Shown piece by piece: positions 37,225-49,539 of a DNA stretch of 64,000 nt. The notes below the pieces were generated by a model, which saw nothing but the letters and a program-made list of their open reading frames with translations, had not been told where the DNA came from and ran no database searches. This DNA is from Pocillopora verrucosa (Eukaryota; Cnidaria; Anthozoa; Scleractinia; Pocilloporidae). Every line of letters begins with the position of its first letter. The stretch's first letter is position 1. The DNA lies in the NCBI RefSeq assembly GCF_036669915.1, contig NC_089312.1, positions 13,798,789 through 13,862,788 of the forward strand, in the 5' to 3' direction. Both the position numbers and the translations under genes were made by a program.

Positions 37225-40200
37225 TCACTGAATTGTGTTTGAGATACATCCGATTTCATCAATTTCGCATTCCACCACATCACCTCTCTGCAAATAAAGT
37301 GATATTAAAGTTTGTTGCCTGGTACCTTACAATAACTGCTTGTTAGAGCAATTTCCAACCAATGTCAAAAGTAATCATGGACTGCATTGATTTTGCTTCA
37401 AAATGCTCTCTGATTGGTGCACAACACTCACATGTCTCTCTCCACCAATCAGCTTCATAGCTGAGACTAGTTGTGCCTCTGTCACTTGTGTTTTCCGTAC
37501 TTAAGGTAGTTTATTTGTTTGTACTCTGAGTTCTTATCAGCTACTTGCAATACTTTCCTTACTTTTGTTTGGTTTAATGCTATTACATCCATTTTGGCTT
37601 AAAGCAATTTCTCAATTATTGAGTGTCAAAAGTAATCCAGGATTACTTTGAGGAAGGGTGAAAGACTGAACCTTTTCCAATTCTGCTTGCAAACCCTTGA
37701 GGTAGTATAGTTCTTGGTACATCTTTTCTTTCAAATGACCACTAAATGCCTAGCATGGGTTGTGTTGGGGTGTTTCTTGTTAACTTAGCAATTAACATTT
37801 ACTAACCTTGAGGTATACAGGAGGTTTTCTGAAACAGCCAACACCTGGTGGAGTACCTGTTATAACTACATCACCAGGAGATAGGGTAATAAATCTAAAA
37901 TTGAAGTCATACAACAAATTGTCAATAAACTCATGCCTGTATAAGCTTATTAATCTATAGTTCCACAAACTATTTTTAGTTTAAACCATACATTCCCCAG
38001 TGGCTCACATTAAAACTTTTTTTTTCCTCTCACAATAACTGAAAACCATATGAAGTCCATTTGTGGGAAGGGAAGAATGAATAAATAAATATTATGTGAG
38101 GCCTGCATGAAGAGACCTCTGAGGATTTTAGACCCAAGTTTGTGATTGCTAATGCCACAACACTCAGCCATGTCAAGCTCATCAGCAAGAAAATCATATA
38201 ACAAGCTAAAACACATCTAAGTGCATTTTGCATATTGCTAAGATCACCAATGTTAAAAGTGCCCTTTGAGAATTGTAGGTCAACAAAGAACATGGCTTAC
38301 ACATAATCAATGGTGGAGCTTGCAACTTGCTAGTGCAAGGCTAGGATTTGAATTTTCACTGTAGACTTAGACTTTCTCTTTGTCCAATCCTTGTGATAGA
38401 ATTACCTTTTAATCCACATGTATCTAGCAACTGTAGCAAAAAGTTACCTTTCCTCTGAACATGGAAATGATGCATTTTTTTAATAACCATATCTTAATAT
38501 AGAATTTGTTGTTAGTAACACACTGCAGCTTCCTTTAGGTAACTTGAAAGAGTTTTATATACTTAATAGACATTTAATTTAGTTGTGCTTAACATTACAG
38601 AGAGAACAAATCTTCCTGGAGACAAATAGAGTTGTCCATAGCTTGTGTAACAAGAACACCAAGCTCTTACCAGGACATTGCATGGATGCAGGAATGTGAT
38701 ATATCAAAGAACTCACAGTATTCTTTAATTTAGCACTCCTTACCTAGATATGAAAGAAACCAGTGCTTCTGTCTTAAACACCAAATTTTCAGTGTTTGAG
38801 TCTTGCATGACGTTACCATTAACACGACAACGGATTCCCAGCTTGTGGGGATCTAGAGAAAAAGCCACACACAATCAGTCAAAAATATTGAGACAGGTTG
38901 AATTTATAATCAAGTGAAACCTCAGAAGATGAAACTCCCCAAATTACTGTTTAATGATGGCTTATAATTATTAGCTTTCACTAATCACTGCTGCTTGTGA
39001 TGACTTTGGATTTTTCTCCTTTCTTCAGAAAAAAATATCACTTTTCCTTCTTTTCTTTTTCTTTCTTTTCTTCCCCAGAAAAATTACCCCTAACCCTCAA
39101 GTGACTAGCATCTAATTTCTTCTTACAAAACACCCCTGAATCAAACATGAAGAACAAACAAGAATGAAGGAGATGATCCCAAACTAAAGAAGCTCTTGAT
39201 TGATAAACAACTTCTCCTTGTAAGCACCTTAGAAAATGTATGGAGAGCAGTATGGAGAATATGCATACTGACATTGGGGTGTAAAGGGTTCAGAAACCTT
39301 GCACCATTTAATTGAGTAAATGTAGTATACACAGAACATTGTCAGTATTGACATTACCTGATATAGATTCCTTAGTGACTATAGCAGGACCAATTGGACA
39401 AAATGAATCAAATGTTTTCCCTATTAGCCACTGTCCACTATTTTTCTTTAGCTGCCAGTCCCGTGCACTAACATCATGTACCACAGTGTAGCCTGCAACA
39501 TACTCCAATGCTTCACTTTCCTGCCAGTGAAATTCATACAGATAAGTAAATACTCAGTAAAAATAGAGTTGGGTCCTCTTCAAATAAGTTCAAATTATAA
39601 ACAGGAATACATTAACCCTTTAACCCCTAAGAGTGACTAGCATCTAATTTCTCCTTACAATATCATCCCTGAATCACACATTAAAGTCACCAGAATAAAG
39701 GAAACAATAACCAACTTAAAGAACCCATTGATTGATAAACAAATTCTCCTTATCGGCACCTTAGGAAGTGTTAATCAATAAAAGATGACCCTGGAGGATA
39801 GCAGGTATTGGCATATTTGGCCCTTGATTTAAAGTCTTTGGAAGAAGAAGAGCCTGGAATGTGCTTTCAATGGATAACAAGAATACCTTAATCTTCTTTC
39901 CTGTTTTTCCAATGACAAAGGCAAGCTCAACTTCAAAGTCTAGTTCCTGTGAATCAAAAATGTCATCAATAACGGAATACATTATTGACTATCAGATGAG
40001 GCCAAGCTGATTCTTCTCCAAAAAGGAAAGTTTAATGTGCTATGAGCTACATACAGACTTTCTATGATGGTTTAAGACACCTTCATGCCTTATCACTTAA
40101 TCACATTACATTTTCTTTTGCTGTTCTTGTTTGTGGGATCATCAATGGAAGGTATTGTCTACAGAGAGGTTAATAAAAACTTCATTTTTTCAATATTGCC

Positions 40201-42087
40201 CTAAAAACTGGCTGCACCAATGCTACAGTCTGTTATCAAATTAGTTGACAATCATATTACTAAGTCATGTTATGTCACCATGTTGACTAAATGTAACTTT
40301 GTGACAGATTGTAGTATACACAATTAACTGGCTGTGTGATAAGTTTTAAAAGTCAAGCAATAAGTTGATTAAAGATTCTAAACCTCTTGGAAAAATAACA
40401 GACCTGTGTCTCCTCAGGATAAATGATTGGTGCTCCTGGATCTGTTATTGCATTAGTAAACTTGCTAAAAATTACAGGTTCTGTGGGCAAAGGAACATTC
40501 TGCTCTAAACAGTGGTCAACATAGTTCATTCCAATGCAGATGAGTTTATTAGGATTGTGAATTGGAGCCTTAAGTTGAATATCTGCCCTCTTCAACACAT
40601 GTTGACCTCCATCCACTACCCTACAATGAAAAAAAATTAACAGAATAATTTTTATGAGGTCAGGTCTTAACAACCAAGTGGCCCAAACCAACAAAGCTTC
40701 TTTTGGTTTAGCAGCATAAAGTGATTAAGAGCATCACTGCTTCTCCAGACTGGTCTGTCATAGGTACTCCCAGGTAATTACTCTACAGAGTGAAAATAGG
40801 CACTTTAAAGTTTAAGAGTGTCCCCCTTACCCTTTTGTAAAAAATTTGGTCATGTAAAAATGTTTGGCCTTTTCACACATCACAAATAATATCCTAAAGT
40901 CTTTCATGTTTACTCCATAATCAAGACAATCAGGTTTTAAATAAGAAAAAAAAAACAATTCACAAATGGATGTTTTCACTTTTTTGGACCTGTTTATAAA
41001 GCTTTTGATCCTCTCAGTTGAGCCATTTGGAGTAATCACAAATTCATCTTGCAAAACAAAATGGTTCAAGAATAATGTTTAATTCAGCTCTTTATTCATG
41101 GGTTGCATTTAAATAAAAGTGAAAAGATCTTATCATCTTTAATAACAATTCAAGAATAAAAAAAATTTAAATCAGCTTTCCTGGGAAAATCCCCCAATCA
41201 TGCTTCACGTAAATAGCATGCAGGACCCTTGTTTAGGTGCATTACCCAAGAGCACAACAGAATGACCCAGTCAATCTATTCCATGTGTTTGCCACCTTCC
41301 CTTTTCCTTCAGAATTAAGATAAAAATGATATTCTTTAAGTTCTACAGAAAAGACATTTGCAACTTCCAAACCAAGCATGATTAAGAGAAGTTACCAGAG
41401 TAGTTCTCCTGAGGAAAGAAACAAATGATCATCTGCGCTAGTTAACAAGGTTGGGTAGGGGCTAATTTACACCTTTTCAGAGAGAAATCTGCATCAACAA
41501 AACCATAAACACATCATATTAACCTAGCCTGGCAGGCGTTCTACCAGCACTATGCAGAGAGCAGTGGCGTTGATCTGAGGAGGCTTACTCTGCCGGTAGA
41601 CAAGAGGCCAAAAGCAAACAGCTAACATGTTTTGCTATCGGGCCTTAGAAGGAATTAAGTTAAAGACAGGGTCAGAAACCCAACCCCAACCTCACCATCC
41701 CCCCCTTCCCGTCCCCCGCCCCACTTTCAAAGTGGGGGTAGGTATCGGGGTAGGTTAGGCTCCAATGAACATGTGTACCCAAATATATACGCAATTTATT
41801 TTGTGCTCACTCTGAATATCAAACCACACTAGCTTTTACCTTTGCGCTTTCTTCATCATCTCTTCTCCTCCTTCTAGGAAAGATTTCATATCACTTGGGA
41901 TGGAGGATTCGCCAGCACACAAGTCAACCACATTGCCGCCATCTTTGGTCTCGACACCAACCCTCTGCCTTCCACCTTCAACAAATTGAATAAGACGCAT
42001 AGTGTGCTTAAATCGACTAAGTATACAACTGTGTATAAGATCTGGGCGGATCCCGAGCAAATGCCGTAACATAAAGCAGTCAAACAC
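37225..42087 (-). CDS. FAHD2: Fumarylacetoacetate hydrolase domain-containing protein 2, 7 exons
   Basis: Minus-strand exons, in order of translation: 42087-41840, 40620-40404, 39946-39887, 39520-39358, 38852-38744, 37894-37807 and 37287-37225. They total 948 bases, 315 residues plus stop, matching human FAHD2A (314). The FAH-fold core is clear: [21 protein letters not shown], metal-site region [54 protein letters not shown], and [13 protein letters not shown] near the C-terminus. The first 29 residues before the second methionine (MRLIQF) are basic and hydrophobic, like a mitochondrial presequence, so import into mitochondria is likely. FAHD2 is poorly characterised; related FAH proteins act as hydrolases, decarboxylases or tautomerases on acylpyruvate or oxaloacetate-type substrates. 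The exact substrate cannot be read from the sequence. Introns contain MITE copies. Confidence 0.93.
37361..37640. repeat. Diverged MITE of the GATTGG family in the last FAHD2 intron
   Basis: The left end AATGTCAAAAGTAATCATGG mirrors the right end GAGTGTCAAAAGTAATCC only in part. The core CTCTGATTGGTGCA, CACCAATCAGCTTCA and GTCACTTGTGTTTTCCG matches the family. It is more diverged than the copies near 26-27 kb. Confidence 0.55.
39084..39290. repeat. TTAACCC-type MITE, family 2, in a FAHD2 intron
   Basis: Starts with TTACCCCTAACCCTCAAGTG and GACTAGCATCTAATTTC and ends with TGACATTGGGGTGTAAAGGG. Internal words AAGAAGCTCTTGATTGATAA and TCTCCTTGTAAGCACCTTA are shared with the copies at 39612, 44828 and 60061. 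Non-coding. Confidence 0.75.
39612..39775. repeat. TTAACCC-type MITE, family 2, right end missing
   Basis: Begins TTAACCCTTTAACCCCTAAG and continues with GACTAGCATCTAATTTCTCC and CTCCTTATCGGCACCTTAGG, then loses similarity before the expected GTGTAAAGGGTT end. It lies in the next FAHD2 intron after the copy at 39084. Confidence 0.7.
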
Positions 42088-43427
42088 GATTCAAAGTTCT
42101 TCACTGGTTTGCCATGAAAAGGGACGACTCGTCCACGTTGTCATGTACGACGTCACTAATTGTGTCTTGGCCCTCAGGACCGTAAGTACGTTTGGAGTCT
42201 TGACCAGAGGGTCTTTCTGAATCGGAACGGGAGTACTAAGTGCTATCCAGTCTACGTAAGCAGCACTAAAAATGTTTTAAAAATTCATATCTTAAAAATT
42301 AGTGCCTGAATATGGTAGACATGGCTTTAAGGATTTCATGTGACTGGACAATTTAACCACTTTGACGCCGTGAAATAGGCTGCCATGGTGACACCCTCGA
42401 AGAAATGTAGCATACGAAGAAGTTGCGCGAGTGAGAATGGAGCACTCGCGAGGTAAAACGCGTACGGATAGGTCAGAGGGAGATCTTCATCAACGTCTGA
42501 TCTCTTGCGCGCGCGTTAGCCGCGACGAGCCTTACGGCAGCAAAATTTACTAATAGAATCCTGTAGCAGAGGACCATAATTCGACACCGCGCTTGTAAGT
42601 AATGGTCTTTGGGTAGGCAAATCGAAACTCATTGCTACTTTTCTTCATTCTCATTTCGAATGAAATATCGATAATGAAGTAAACCTTCCTTACCTCGAAC
42701 GAATGAAACCCGATAGATGGCATAGCTATCTCTACTCTGAAAGTAGATAGCTCATAGTATGCACGGGCAGTTTCTCAGTACAGGATGCCAAACTATTTTC
42801 AATTTTAATATAAAAGTGAGTCTCGGAAATACCTTGGAAGCATGAAAATTTCCCCCTTTTCATTCTAGGAAAGGTTTAACGAGTGGACAAATCACTTTTA
42901 TCTATGGGGAAATCTGATGTGGGTGAGCTCATTAGATTGAAAAGGAGATGGATCATTTGTAAATATACCAATCACGTCCCAGAGAAATGGTGACTGACGC
43001 ATTGTTATGAAGAAGAAGCTTTCAAAAACTGTTTTCCTCTTGTACATCATTGGATGCAACATTGTGACTGTCATAGCCTCATCTATTGTACGGGTCTATA
43101 AAAGGATTATGTAGGAAATTTAAAGAGATTGGGGCGTGGCCAGTTTGACCATCTGAAACTAAGCGGGCTACAAACAAATTAAAAGGCTATCGTCGCGTCA
43201 TCAGCAAAAACAGACAAGAGAGAACGAAAAAAGATAAGTTTAATTAAGAGCATACCAGGCAAACGAATTCTTTCTCTTCTATTACTGGTAAGAAACGACA
43301 TACATTACTTATTTCATTTAAAACAACTGACTTCAATTATAAAAACATTTTGTCTCAGACCATGAAGTGTCTGGCCTCAATGCAGTAGTTGTGCTGGACA
43401 GGAGGTGTAAGCTAAATCAGTGGCACA
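42088..43427. other. Spacer between NOP56 3' end and FAHD2 5' end
   Basis: Both neighbours are on the minus strand, so this holds the FAHD2 promoter and the NOP56 3' flank. It is GC-richer at 42400-42540, with several GCGCG words, which fits a promoter. A partial hairpin (AGCTATCTCTACT / AGTAGATAGCT) is at 42726-42756. No gene recognised. Confidence 0.4.
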
Positions 43428-46400
43428 TTATTCTTCGTCAGTTCTTTTTTTCTTTTTCTTCTTTTTCTTCGACTCACTTGATTCTTGGCTAATGACAGGC
43501 ACGACTTCCTCTTCTTCTTCCTCTGCCTTTCTCTTCTCTCCTTTCTCCTTTTTCTTCTTTTTCTTTTTGCTTCCCTCGTCGTGCCCATTTTCTGAAGCAG
43601 CGGACGTATCCACAGCCGCTTGCTCTTCTTCTTCAACAGCTTCATCTTGTCTGTTTTTTCTCTTCTTCTTTTTGCTCCCTTCATCGTGCCCATTTTCTGA
43701 AGCAGCGGACGTATCCAAAGCCGCTTGCTCTTCTTCCTCAACAGCTTCATCCTTCTGTTTTTTCTCCTTCTTTTTCTTCTTCTTTTTCTTTTTCTCAGTC
43801 GATTCGTCATCGGCCGCATTGCTCGTTTCCACAAACTCTGCTATAGCCTCTTTCATAACTTCAATATTCTTCCTTGGAGCCTCTCCTGTTTCGTAGAATT
43901 TCAGTCGATCCTCCACTTGGTCGTGTAACTTCTGACCAAACACACTGGACTGTGTTTCTGTTAATAGAAAAAAAAATCAGACAATCAGAATCATTCAATA
44001 AATCGTTATTAACCTACTGATTAATTTACTCGTTTATCGCTGTGTAATTAAGTTTTTCTGCACTGATATTTGATCCCAAAATCCCATAAGCAATGAACGA
44101 GAAAAGTGCAAACATCTTGTTTCGATTGAGATCTGCAACGATAGGACTTCAAAAGTGTTACCTGGGCATCTAACAGAAGAATCTACAGTGCTTGATTTGA
44201 CGGGACAAAAGTTCCCTGAGGGCTTGGTGGTTGAGAGAGGCAAATCAGATGGATTCAATTTCTTATCAGTGATTTTTCTTTTTATTTGCTCAACACTTGC
44301 CATATCTAAAATAGTACAAGCAACAGGTTCCACACGTGATTTGGGGATGTGAATGTATTTAGGTTGATGCGGTGTTTGGACAGTTAATGGTCCTCAATTT
44401 TTCATAATTTTCTTTGGTCATGAAAAGAAAGAACCTTTTAAGAAAAGCACTCTGAGTTTTTATGAATTCATCTGGATAAGAAAACAGAGGCAGTAAACAG
44501 TCTACCCACCTACAAATGTACTTCTATGAAATGATTATAGATCACTGTAAGAATATCATATCAACAACAGATCTACCATTATGAGACTGAAACACTAAAA
44601 CATTTATTATGCAAACAAAGTTTAAGTTCATTATCAGCATACCTGCAAAGCAGTCAATCCTTGAGGCAATGGAGCACTTATTTGCCAAGTACCTTGATAT
44701 CCGACCCTTGTTCTTCACCCCAGCACGGCCAATAAAAGATGAATGGAAGATAAGTCCATACTTTGGTGTGTTTCCCTTTTTCTTCAGTGCTCTATGAAAT
44801 AAAAAGGTAACATGAATCATATCACAATTAAACCCTTTACCCTTACCATTAATATTTATATTCTCTGTTCTGTTCTCTATACATTTCCTTAAGTACTGAC
44901 CAGGAGAATTTGTTAGACAATCAAGTCCTTCTTTAGTTAGCAATAATTTCCTTTATTATTGCAACCTTAATTTGTGATTCAGGGGTGATATTGTAAGGCA
45001 AAGTTAGATATTAGTCACTCTAAAGGGTTAAAGAGTTAAGAGAACTGCACAGTCAATCATTTTTCCTATTTGACAGGAAAAATGAACACCTTTTTTGAAA
45101 AGAAATTAGCCACCTGAATAAAGCTTTCTCAGCTCCGAGGATCTGAACTGTGGATGCAGGATACTTTGCCAGGTTTGTCAAGCTTCCAGCATGAGAGATC
45201 AACCGAGCTCCAACCTAAAATAAAGACACATTTACCAATTTGACTCAAACACACGTAGTTGAAAACTCCCCCCCCCCCCCCCCAGTGTAACACTTTATCC
45301 CTTTATTTTAAGAATGATGATATTTCGGTGAAACAGTGTCAAAGGTATTGCATCTTTGCATTGTATGCCAATTATTTCAAATTTCTTGGCTTATCTCCTG
45401 TAGATTACACATGGACTTTTTAATAAAAATAGCAACATGGAAATGTTATCATCAAACTGAATGTTACTCTAAAATTACTGTTACCAATGTAACTTGATGA
45501 AATCTGACTGAGGTGATTCAGAAAAAAAGCAACAAATTCTAACCCTGGTTGATGATAATTAAAACAACTGTAGCAAACAGATACAACATTGTAAAAACAA
45601 CTGTAACAAATTGGAGCAAAGGTAGCAAAGTTTTTGCAAATGGAATCACAGGATAAATTGCCAAAAATGGTACTTTGATTCATTTGCTATGAAGCTATGA
45701 CACTGGGAAAGAAAACATGTACTTTTGAGGCTAATATGGTATTATCTATACTGAAAGTTCATTATATGTCACCTGCTCTCCAATGAGGGCAGAAAGATTG
45801 GGTGCCACTTGATTCATTTTAGAAACCAAATAAGTGTGGAGACTCTTCCTGTATTCTGCCAGACTGATCACTCTTGATGCAAAGGTCTGTATATTTATCA
45901 AGTCCACTGGAGATATATCCATCCCTAAGGAAATAAAAAACCACAAAATTAAGATAGGTCAGTAACTGAGCTGGAAAGTTGTAAATGTCAGTGCAATATA
46001 TTGTTATATTTCAGTAAAGTATCACCACATATAATTACATATAAAAGTTCTACTGATTGGACATGGATGAAATAAATATGTTCATGTAATTATTAAGTGC
46101 ACATTTTTGGAGACATAAATATATGTTGGTTTCCAAAATTGTATCTGCTAATGTTCTTGGGTGGTAGAAGATGATGGAGTATATGCGCAGTATTAGATAT
46201 GACTGAGTCAATGCATTTCTGAACACACTCTACATCTTCAAGATCTAGAGTGATATAAGGGCATGCAATACTCTAACACCAGCCTAATGTAGGCAAGATA
46301 GAAGCAGATGATAATATGAGCTGGAACATTTCCTGCCTCAGCAAGACTTGACTTTCACAGGCATATTAAATTGATAAGTGAAATAAGTGTGAAAATCATT

Positions 46401-48905
46401 TGAAGACTATGCTAGAATTTTGCTGTTATGAACACCTCAGTACACAAAAAAACCTCTTTTAGTTTAGGATGAAAAGTCAACAAAAAATGCAAGTTAGCAT
46501 TAACTAAACAACTTAAAAGCCACTCTGTTAAAATAATTGATTAGTTCACTCACCCATTGATGATTTGGAAGCATCATAAATTGCTTTGGTTTTTGCTGAG
46601 TCCATCACAATTTCTTCCAACCCTTCCAGCTTGTCTTCAGAGAAATCTTTTCTAGATTTGATGTATTGAGCTGCTTTTGCATACATGTAATTGTCAGAGA
46701 CTATCTTGACAAGCTCTGGGAAATGGTATGAATACCATTCTCTATACCAAGGGAAAAAAAATCATGTGAGTAAAGGCAAACTTTAAGGGTGTTCTGAGTA
46801 GGTTCTGTGGGACAGGGGAGGTTGCAGGCATTTCAAGGTTATTTAAATGGAGTAGTGTCCCAGGACAAGTTAGAATACTCTCTGGTGCTCATTGTAAGTG
46901 ATCAACCTCTCCCTCTGCCATTCTAAAGTTGCATTGGGAATAACTTCATCTTCAAAATATTCCAAACATTTGTTTTCAATGAATGTTCAATTTCAAGTGT
47001 ATCTGGAACAAACAGGGATAAATTTACAACACACAAAAAGGTATTTCAGTGCATTTTCTGTAATGATCATAAATGTGTCAATAACAATTGCTTGAATATG
47101 AGAGGTTCTTGACCAATCAGATTTGTGGTCTTATTGGCTGTTTTAGGTCCAGACTGTCCCATTTTACACATCCAGTTACAAACACTTGTATCTACAGGCC
47201 TAATTGGACAGTGTGGTAGCCAATAAAATTTGAGCTCTTTGAGCCACCAGCCTCACCAGCCAATGCTAGCCAATAGAAATGAAGAAAACTTCTCAAGTGA
47301 GCAGGTTAAGGGGTCCACAATTTAACCAAATATATATCAATGCATTATATTCTTCATTCCCGAGTTTCTCACATTTTGTTATTGACACATTCAATCAGTT
47401 ATGGCACTTGATGTTGTACAATTCAGGGGTAATCATGCTGCTAATTTCAAATCAACCTCACGCTATGCACTCTGCCATTTGAAATCTCTCACCCCGTTAC
47501 TCATCCACCATTCAAGAATCATCAAAAAATATAGATTAATCAACAGTCAATTTAGGTTCAAATATCAATTTTCCAAATTTTGGTGCATCCTTACAAAAAT
47601 GAATATCCAAATTTCCATGTCCAGAAATTTTCCTACCATTCCCAAACCACACCATGGATCACTGTACACACCTGATTCTCATGGAAAAGGTATTGATGTC
47701 TTTATCCAACTGATCCAACAAACTAATGGACTGGATGATCATGTTGTCTACACGATGAACATTAAACTTTACTTTTGCTCTAGAGTAACTGTGGCCCAAA
47801 CCCAGCTGTGCCTTGGCAGCCATTGGACCAGTCAATCCCTTGATCATCTTCTCAAAATGAAATCTTATTCCTCTGAGGACCTCTAACACCAATCCACCAG
47901 ACTCGCACTGGATGTTTACAGTCTCCTGAATAGCTGCCCCAAGTTTGGCATCCGAAACTCCAAGAAGAACCTTACTCTTCTTCTTCCCAGTGGGAACATT
48001 TGCCTCCAAAAATGTTTTGAGGTCATCATGGATAATACCTAAAGTAACATAAAATGTCAAACTAAGTCAGCTGGAATCACTGGCAATATATAACTTAACC
48101 CTCTAACCCCAAAGAGTTACTGTCCTCTAATTTCTCCTCACAGTACCCCCCTTAATTGAAATGTACAGGTCAGGAGAATAAGGAAAATAGTCCACAATTT
48201 AAGAAACTTCCAACTGTCAAACAAATTCTCCTTGTCAAGAATAGTGTGGAGAATACGAATACCTACACTAGGGTGCAAAGAGTTAAAAAGACATCACACT
48301 ACCTTAACTACATGCAAGTTACAATGCTTAAAAAATAATTACAAAATGTAGCTTCGAGGGGATTTTAGGTCCGCCATGAAAGTATATTAATTGTTTATTT
48401 CAATGCACACACGTGATCGGTGCTCGATCTTACTTGATGGAGGGTTGGTTGTGCAGTCAAAAAAGACGAAGGAGAAGCACAACAAAACCAATTCTTTCTA
48501 ACACGTGAAGCAAATTGTAGCTACGTCACGCACAATTTCATTCAATACGTACTACCAAAACAAACTTTACAACCCACGATCAAACAACTTCAGAGAATTG
48601 TATATACGCTCACAAACCTTCAGATATACAGTTGATGTTATCCAGTGCATTAGTTCCCGATTTAAAGGGAGAAAACGCAGCAAGTTTCACTAATTTTCCG
48701 AATCGAGAAAGATCAGTAGCAGACTCTTGTACTTCGGGTAAAAGGACTCCGATTTCTTCCTGCGCGATGACTTTGAATACTGCATAGCCCGAGGCATGCT
48801 CGTACAACACAAAGAGAACCTAAATGAAGAATTACAAATAGTTAGACTTCGCTAACAAATTGAAAAGATCGAAAATAACACTATAATAACTTGATGACCT
48901 ACCAT
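43428..48905 (-). CDS. NOP56: NOP56, box C/D snoRNP core protein, 8 exons
   Basis: Minus-strand coding exons: 48905-48903 (the ATG alone), 48819-48618, 48038-47672, 46741-46554, 45924-45773, 45214-45114, 44791-44643 and 43957-43428. They sum to 1692 bases, 563 residues plus stop; all phases agree. NOP56 is a scaffold of the nucleolar snoRNP that guides 2'-O-methylation of rRNA, with NOP58, fibrillarin and the 15.5K protein. The N-terminal domain begins [16 protein letters not shown]. The middle has [18 protein letters not shown] and the coiled-coil region. The Nop domain has [61 protein letters not shown] and [30 protein letters not shown], the family signature, is followed by a Lys/Glu-rich tail with an internal duplication. 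GT-AG intron 1 directly follows the start codon. Vertebrate NOP56 introns host snoRNAs; I could not confirm any here. Confidence 0.95.
44162..44305 (-). other. Possible in-frame cassette exon of NOP56 (48 codons)
   Basis: Inside the last NOP56 intron, 144 bases are bounded by a good acceptor (CTATTTTAG) and donor (CAG followed by GTAAC) on the minus strand. The segment is open in the required phase (1-1): inclusion would add 48 residues between DCFA and ETQSSVFG at about residue 387 without changing the rest. The encoded stretch includes [15 protein letters not shown] and [14 protein letters not shown] and resembles nothing I know. The canonical protein without it is continuous with the family, so this would be an optional insertion. 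Alternative readings are a nested or pseudo exon, or chance. Confidence 0.5.
44828..45039. repeat. TTAACCC-type MITE, family 2, in NOP56 intron 6
   Basis: Starts TTAAACCCTTTACCC and ends TCACTCTAAAGGGTTAAAGA. The body carries GAGAATTTGTTAGACAATCA, TTTAGTTAGCAATAATTTCC and GATTCAGGGGTGATATTGTA. It fills much of the 322-bp intron. Confidence 0.78.
48095..48286. repeat. TTAACCC-type MITE, family 2, in NOP56 intron 2
   Basis: Left end TTAACCCTCTAACCCCAAAG, then CCTCTAATTTCTCCTCACAG; right end ACACTAGGGTGCAAAGAGTT. It is about 190 bp and somewhat diverged from the other copies. Confidence 0.7.
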
Positions 48906-49539
48906 TTTGTTCAGAACCTCGTGGTGCAGAAATTGGCTCCCAGTCCCTATGAGAAAATGGAGGGACCTGGGAAGTCTGGAAACGAATACAAGAAAACGCC
49001 TTAATCAGCCGCAATCTCGCATTTTTGGACGAAAAACTGTCGAGCTGACTCCCTCAGATTACACATATGAGTGAATAGCAACAGAAATCAAAGAAAGTTC
49101 AGAGAGAGCTGAATAATAACAAATGAAGCGAAAAGGCATTTGGACAAATGGTTGTTCAACCTGACCTAAGTTCACTATGATCCAAACATGATACAGATTT
49201 CCGGATGAAAATCACTGTAAGTGATAATGGAAATGCAATACTTTCGTTTATAAGCGAGTAAAGTTTCAGAAAAGGCTTAAAATGTAACCAAGAAGGCCAC
49301 CATAATAAAAAAACAACTCAGTAATCTGGCGGCACACGTATTGCAGTTTGCATTATTTGCACCAAAAATGCAATTAAGAGTAGTTCCTTTTGGTTTGGAG
49401 AGACCGCCAAGAGATTAAAAAGTATGACCTCTTAACTCACGGGTAAGCATTCAGGTTTCTAAGCAAAATTCAAAATGGCGGTGTCCGTGGTCGAATTTCA
49501 ATACATTTAAACACAACGCACTTACAATGAACAAAAAAA
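48906..49539. other. Region upstream of NOP56
   Basis: Should contain the 5' leader and promoter of NOP56 (minus strand). No TATA box or other defined element could be assigned, and no gene is recognised on either strand. Confidence 0.35.

Noticed and set aside
43420..43896. Long plus-strand frame rich in Phe and Ser opposite the NOP56 tail
   Set aside because: It is the antisense of the Lys/Glu-rich NOP56 C-terminus; low-complexity codons leave the opposite strand open.
44792..48617. Possible box C/D snoRNAs in NOP56 introns
   Set aside because: Two weak TTGATGA-like C boxes on the minus strand (near 47519 and 45450) lack a correctly spaced D box and terminal stem. NOP56 introns host snoRNAs in other animals, so a dedicated search is worthwhile, but I cannot support a call.
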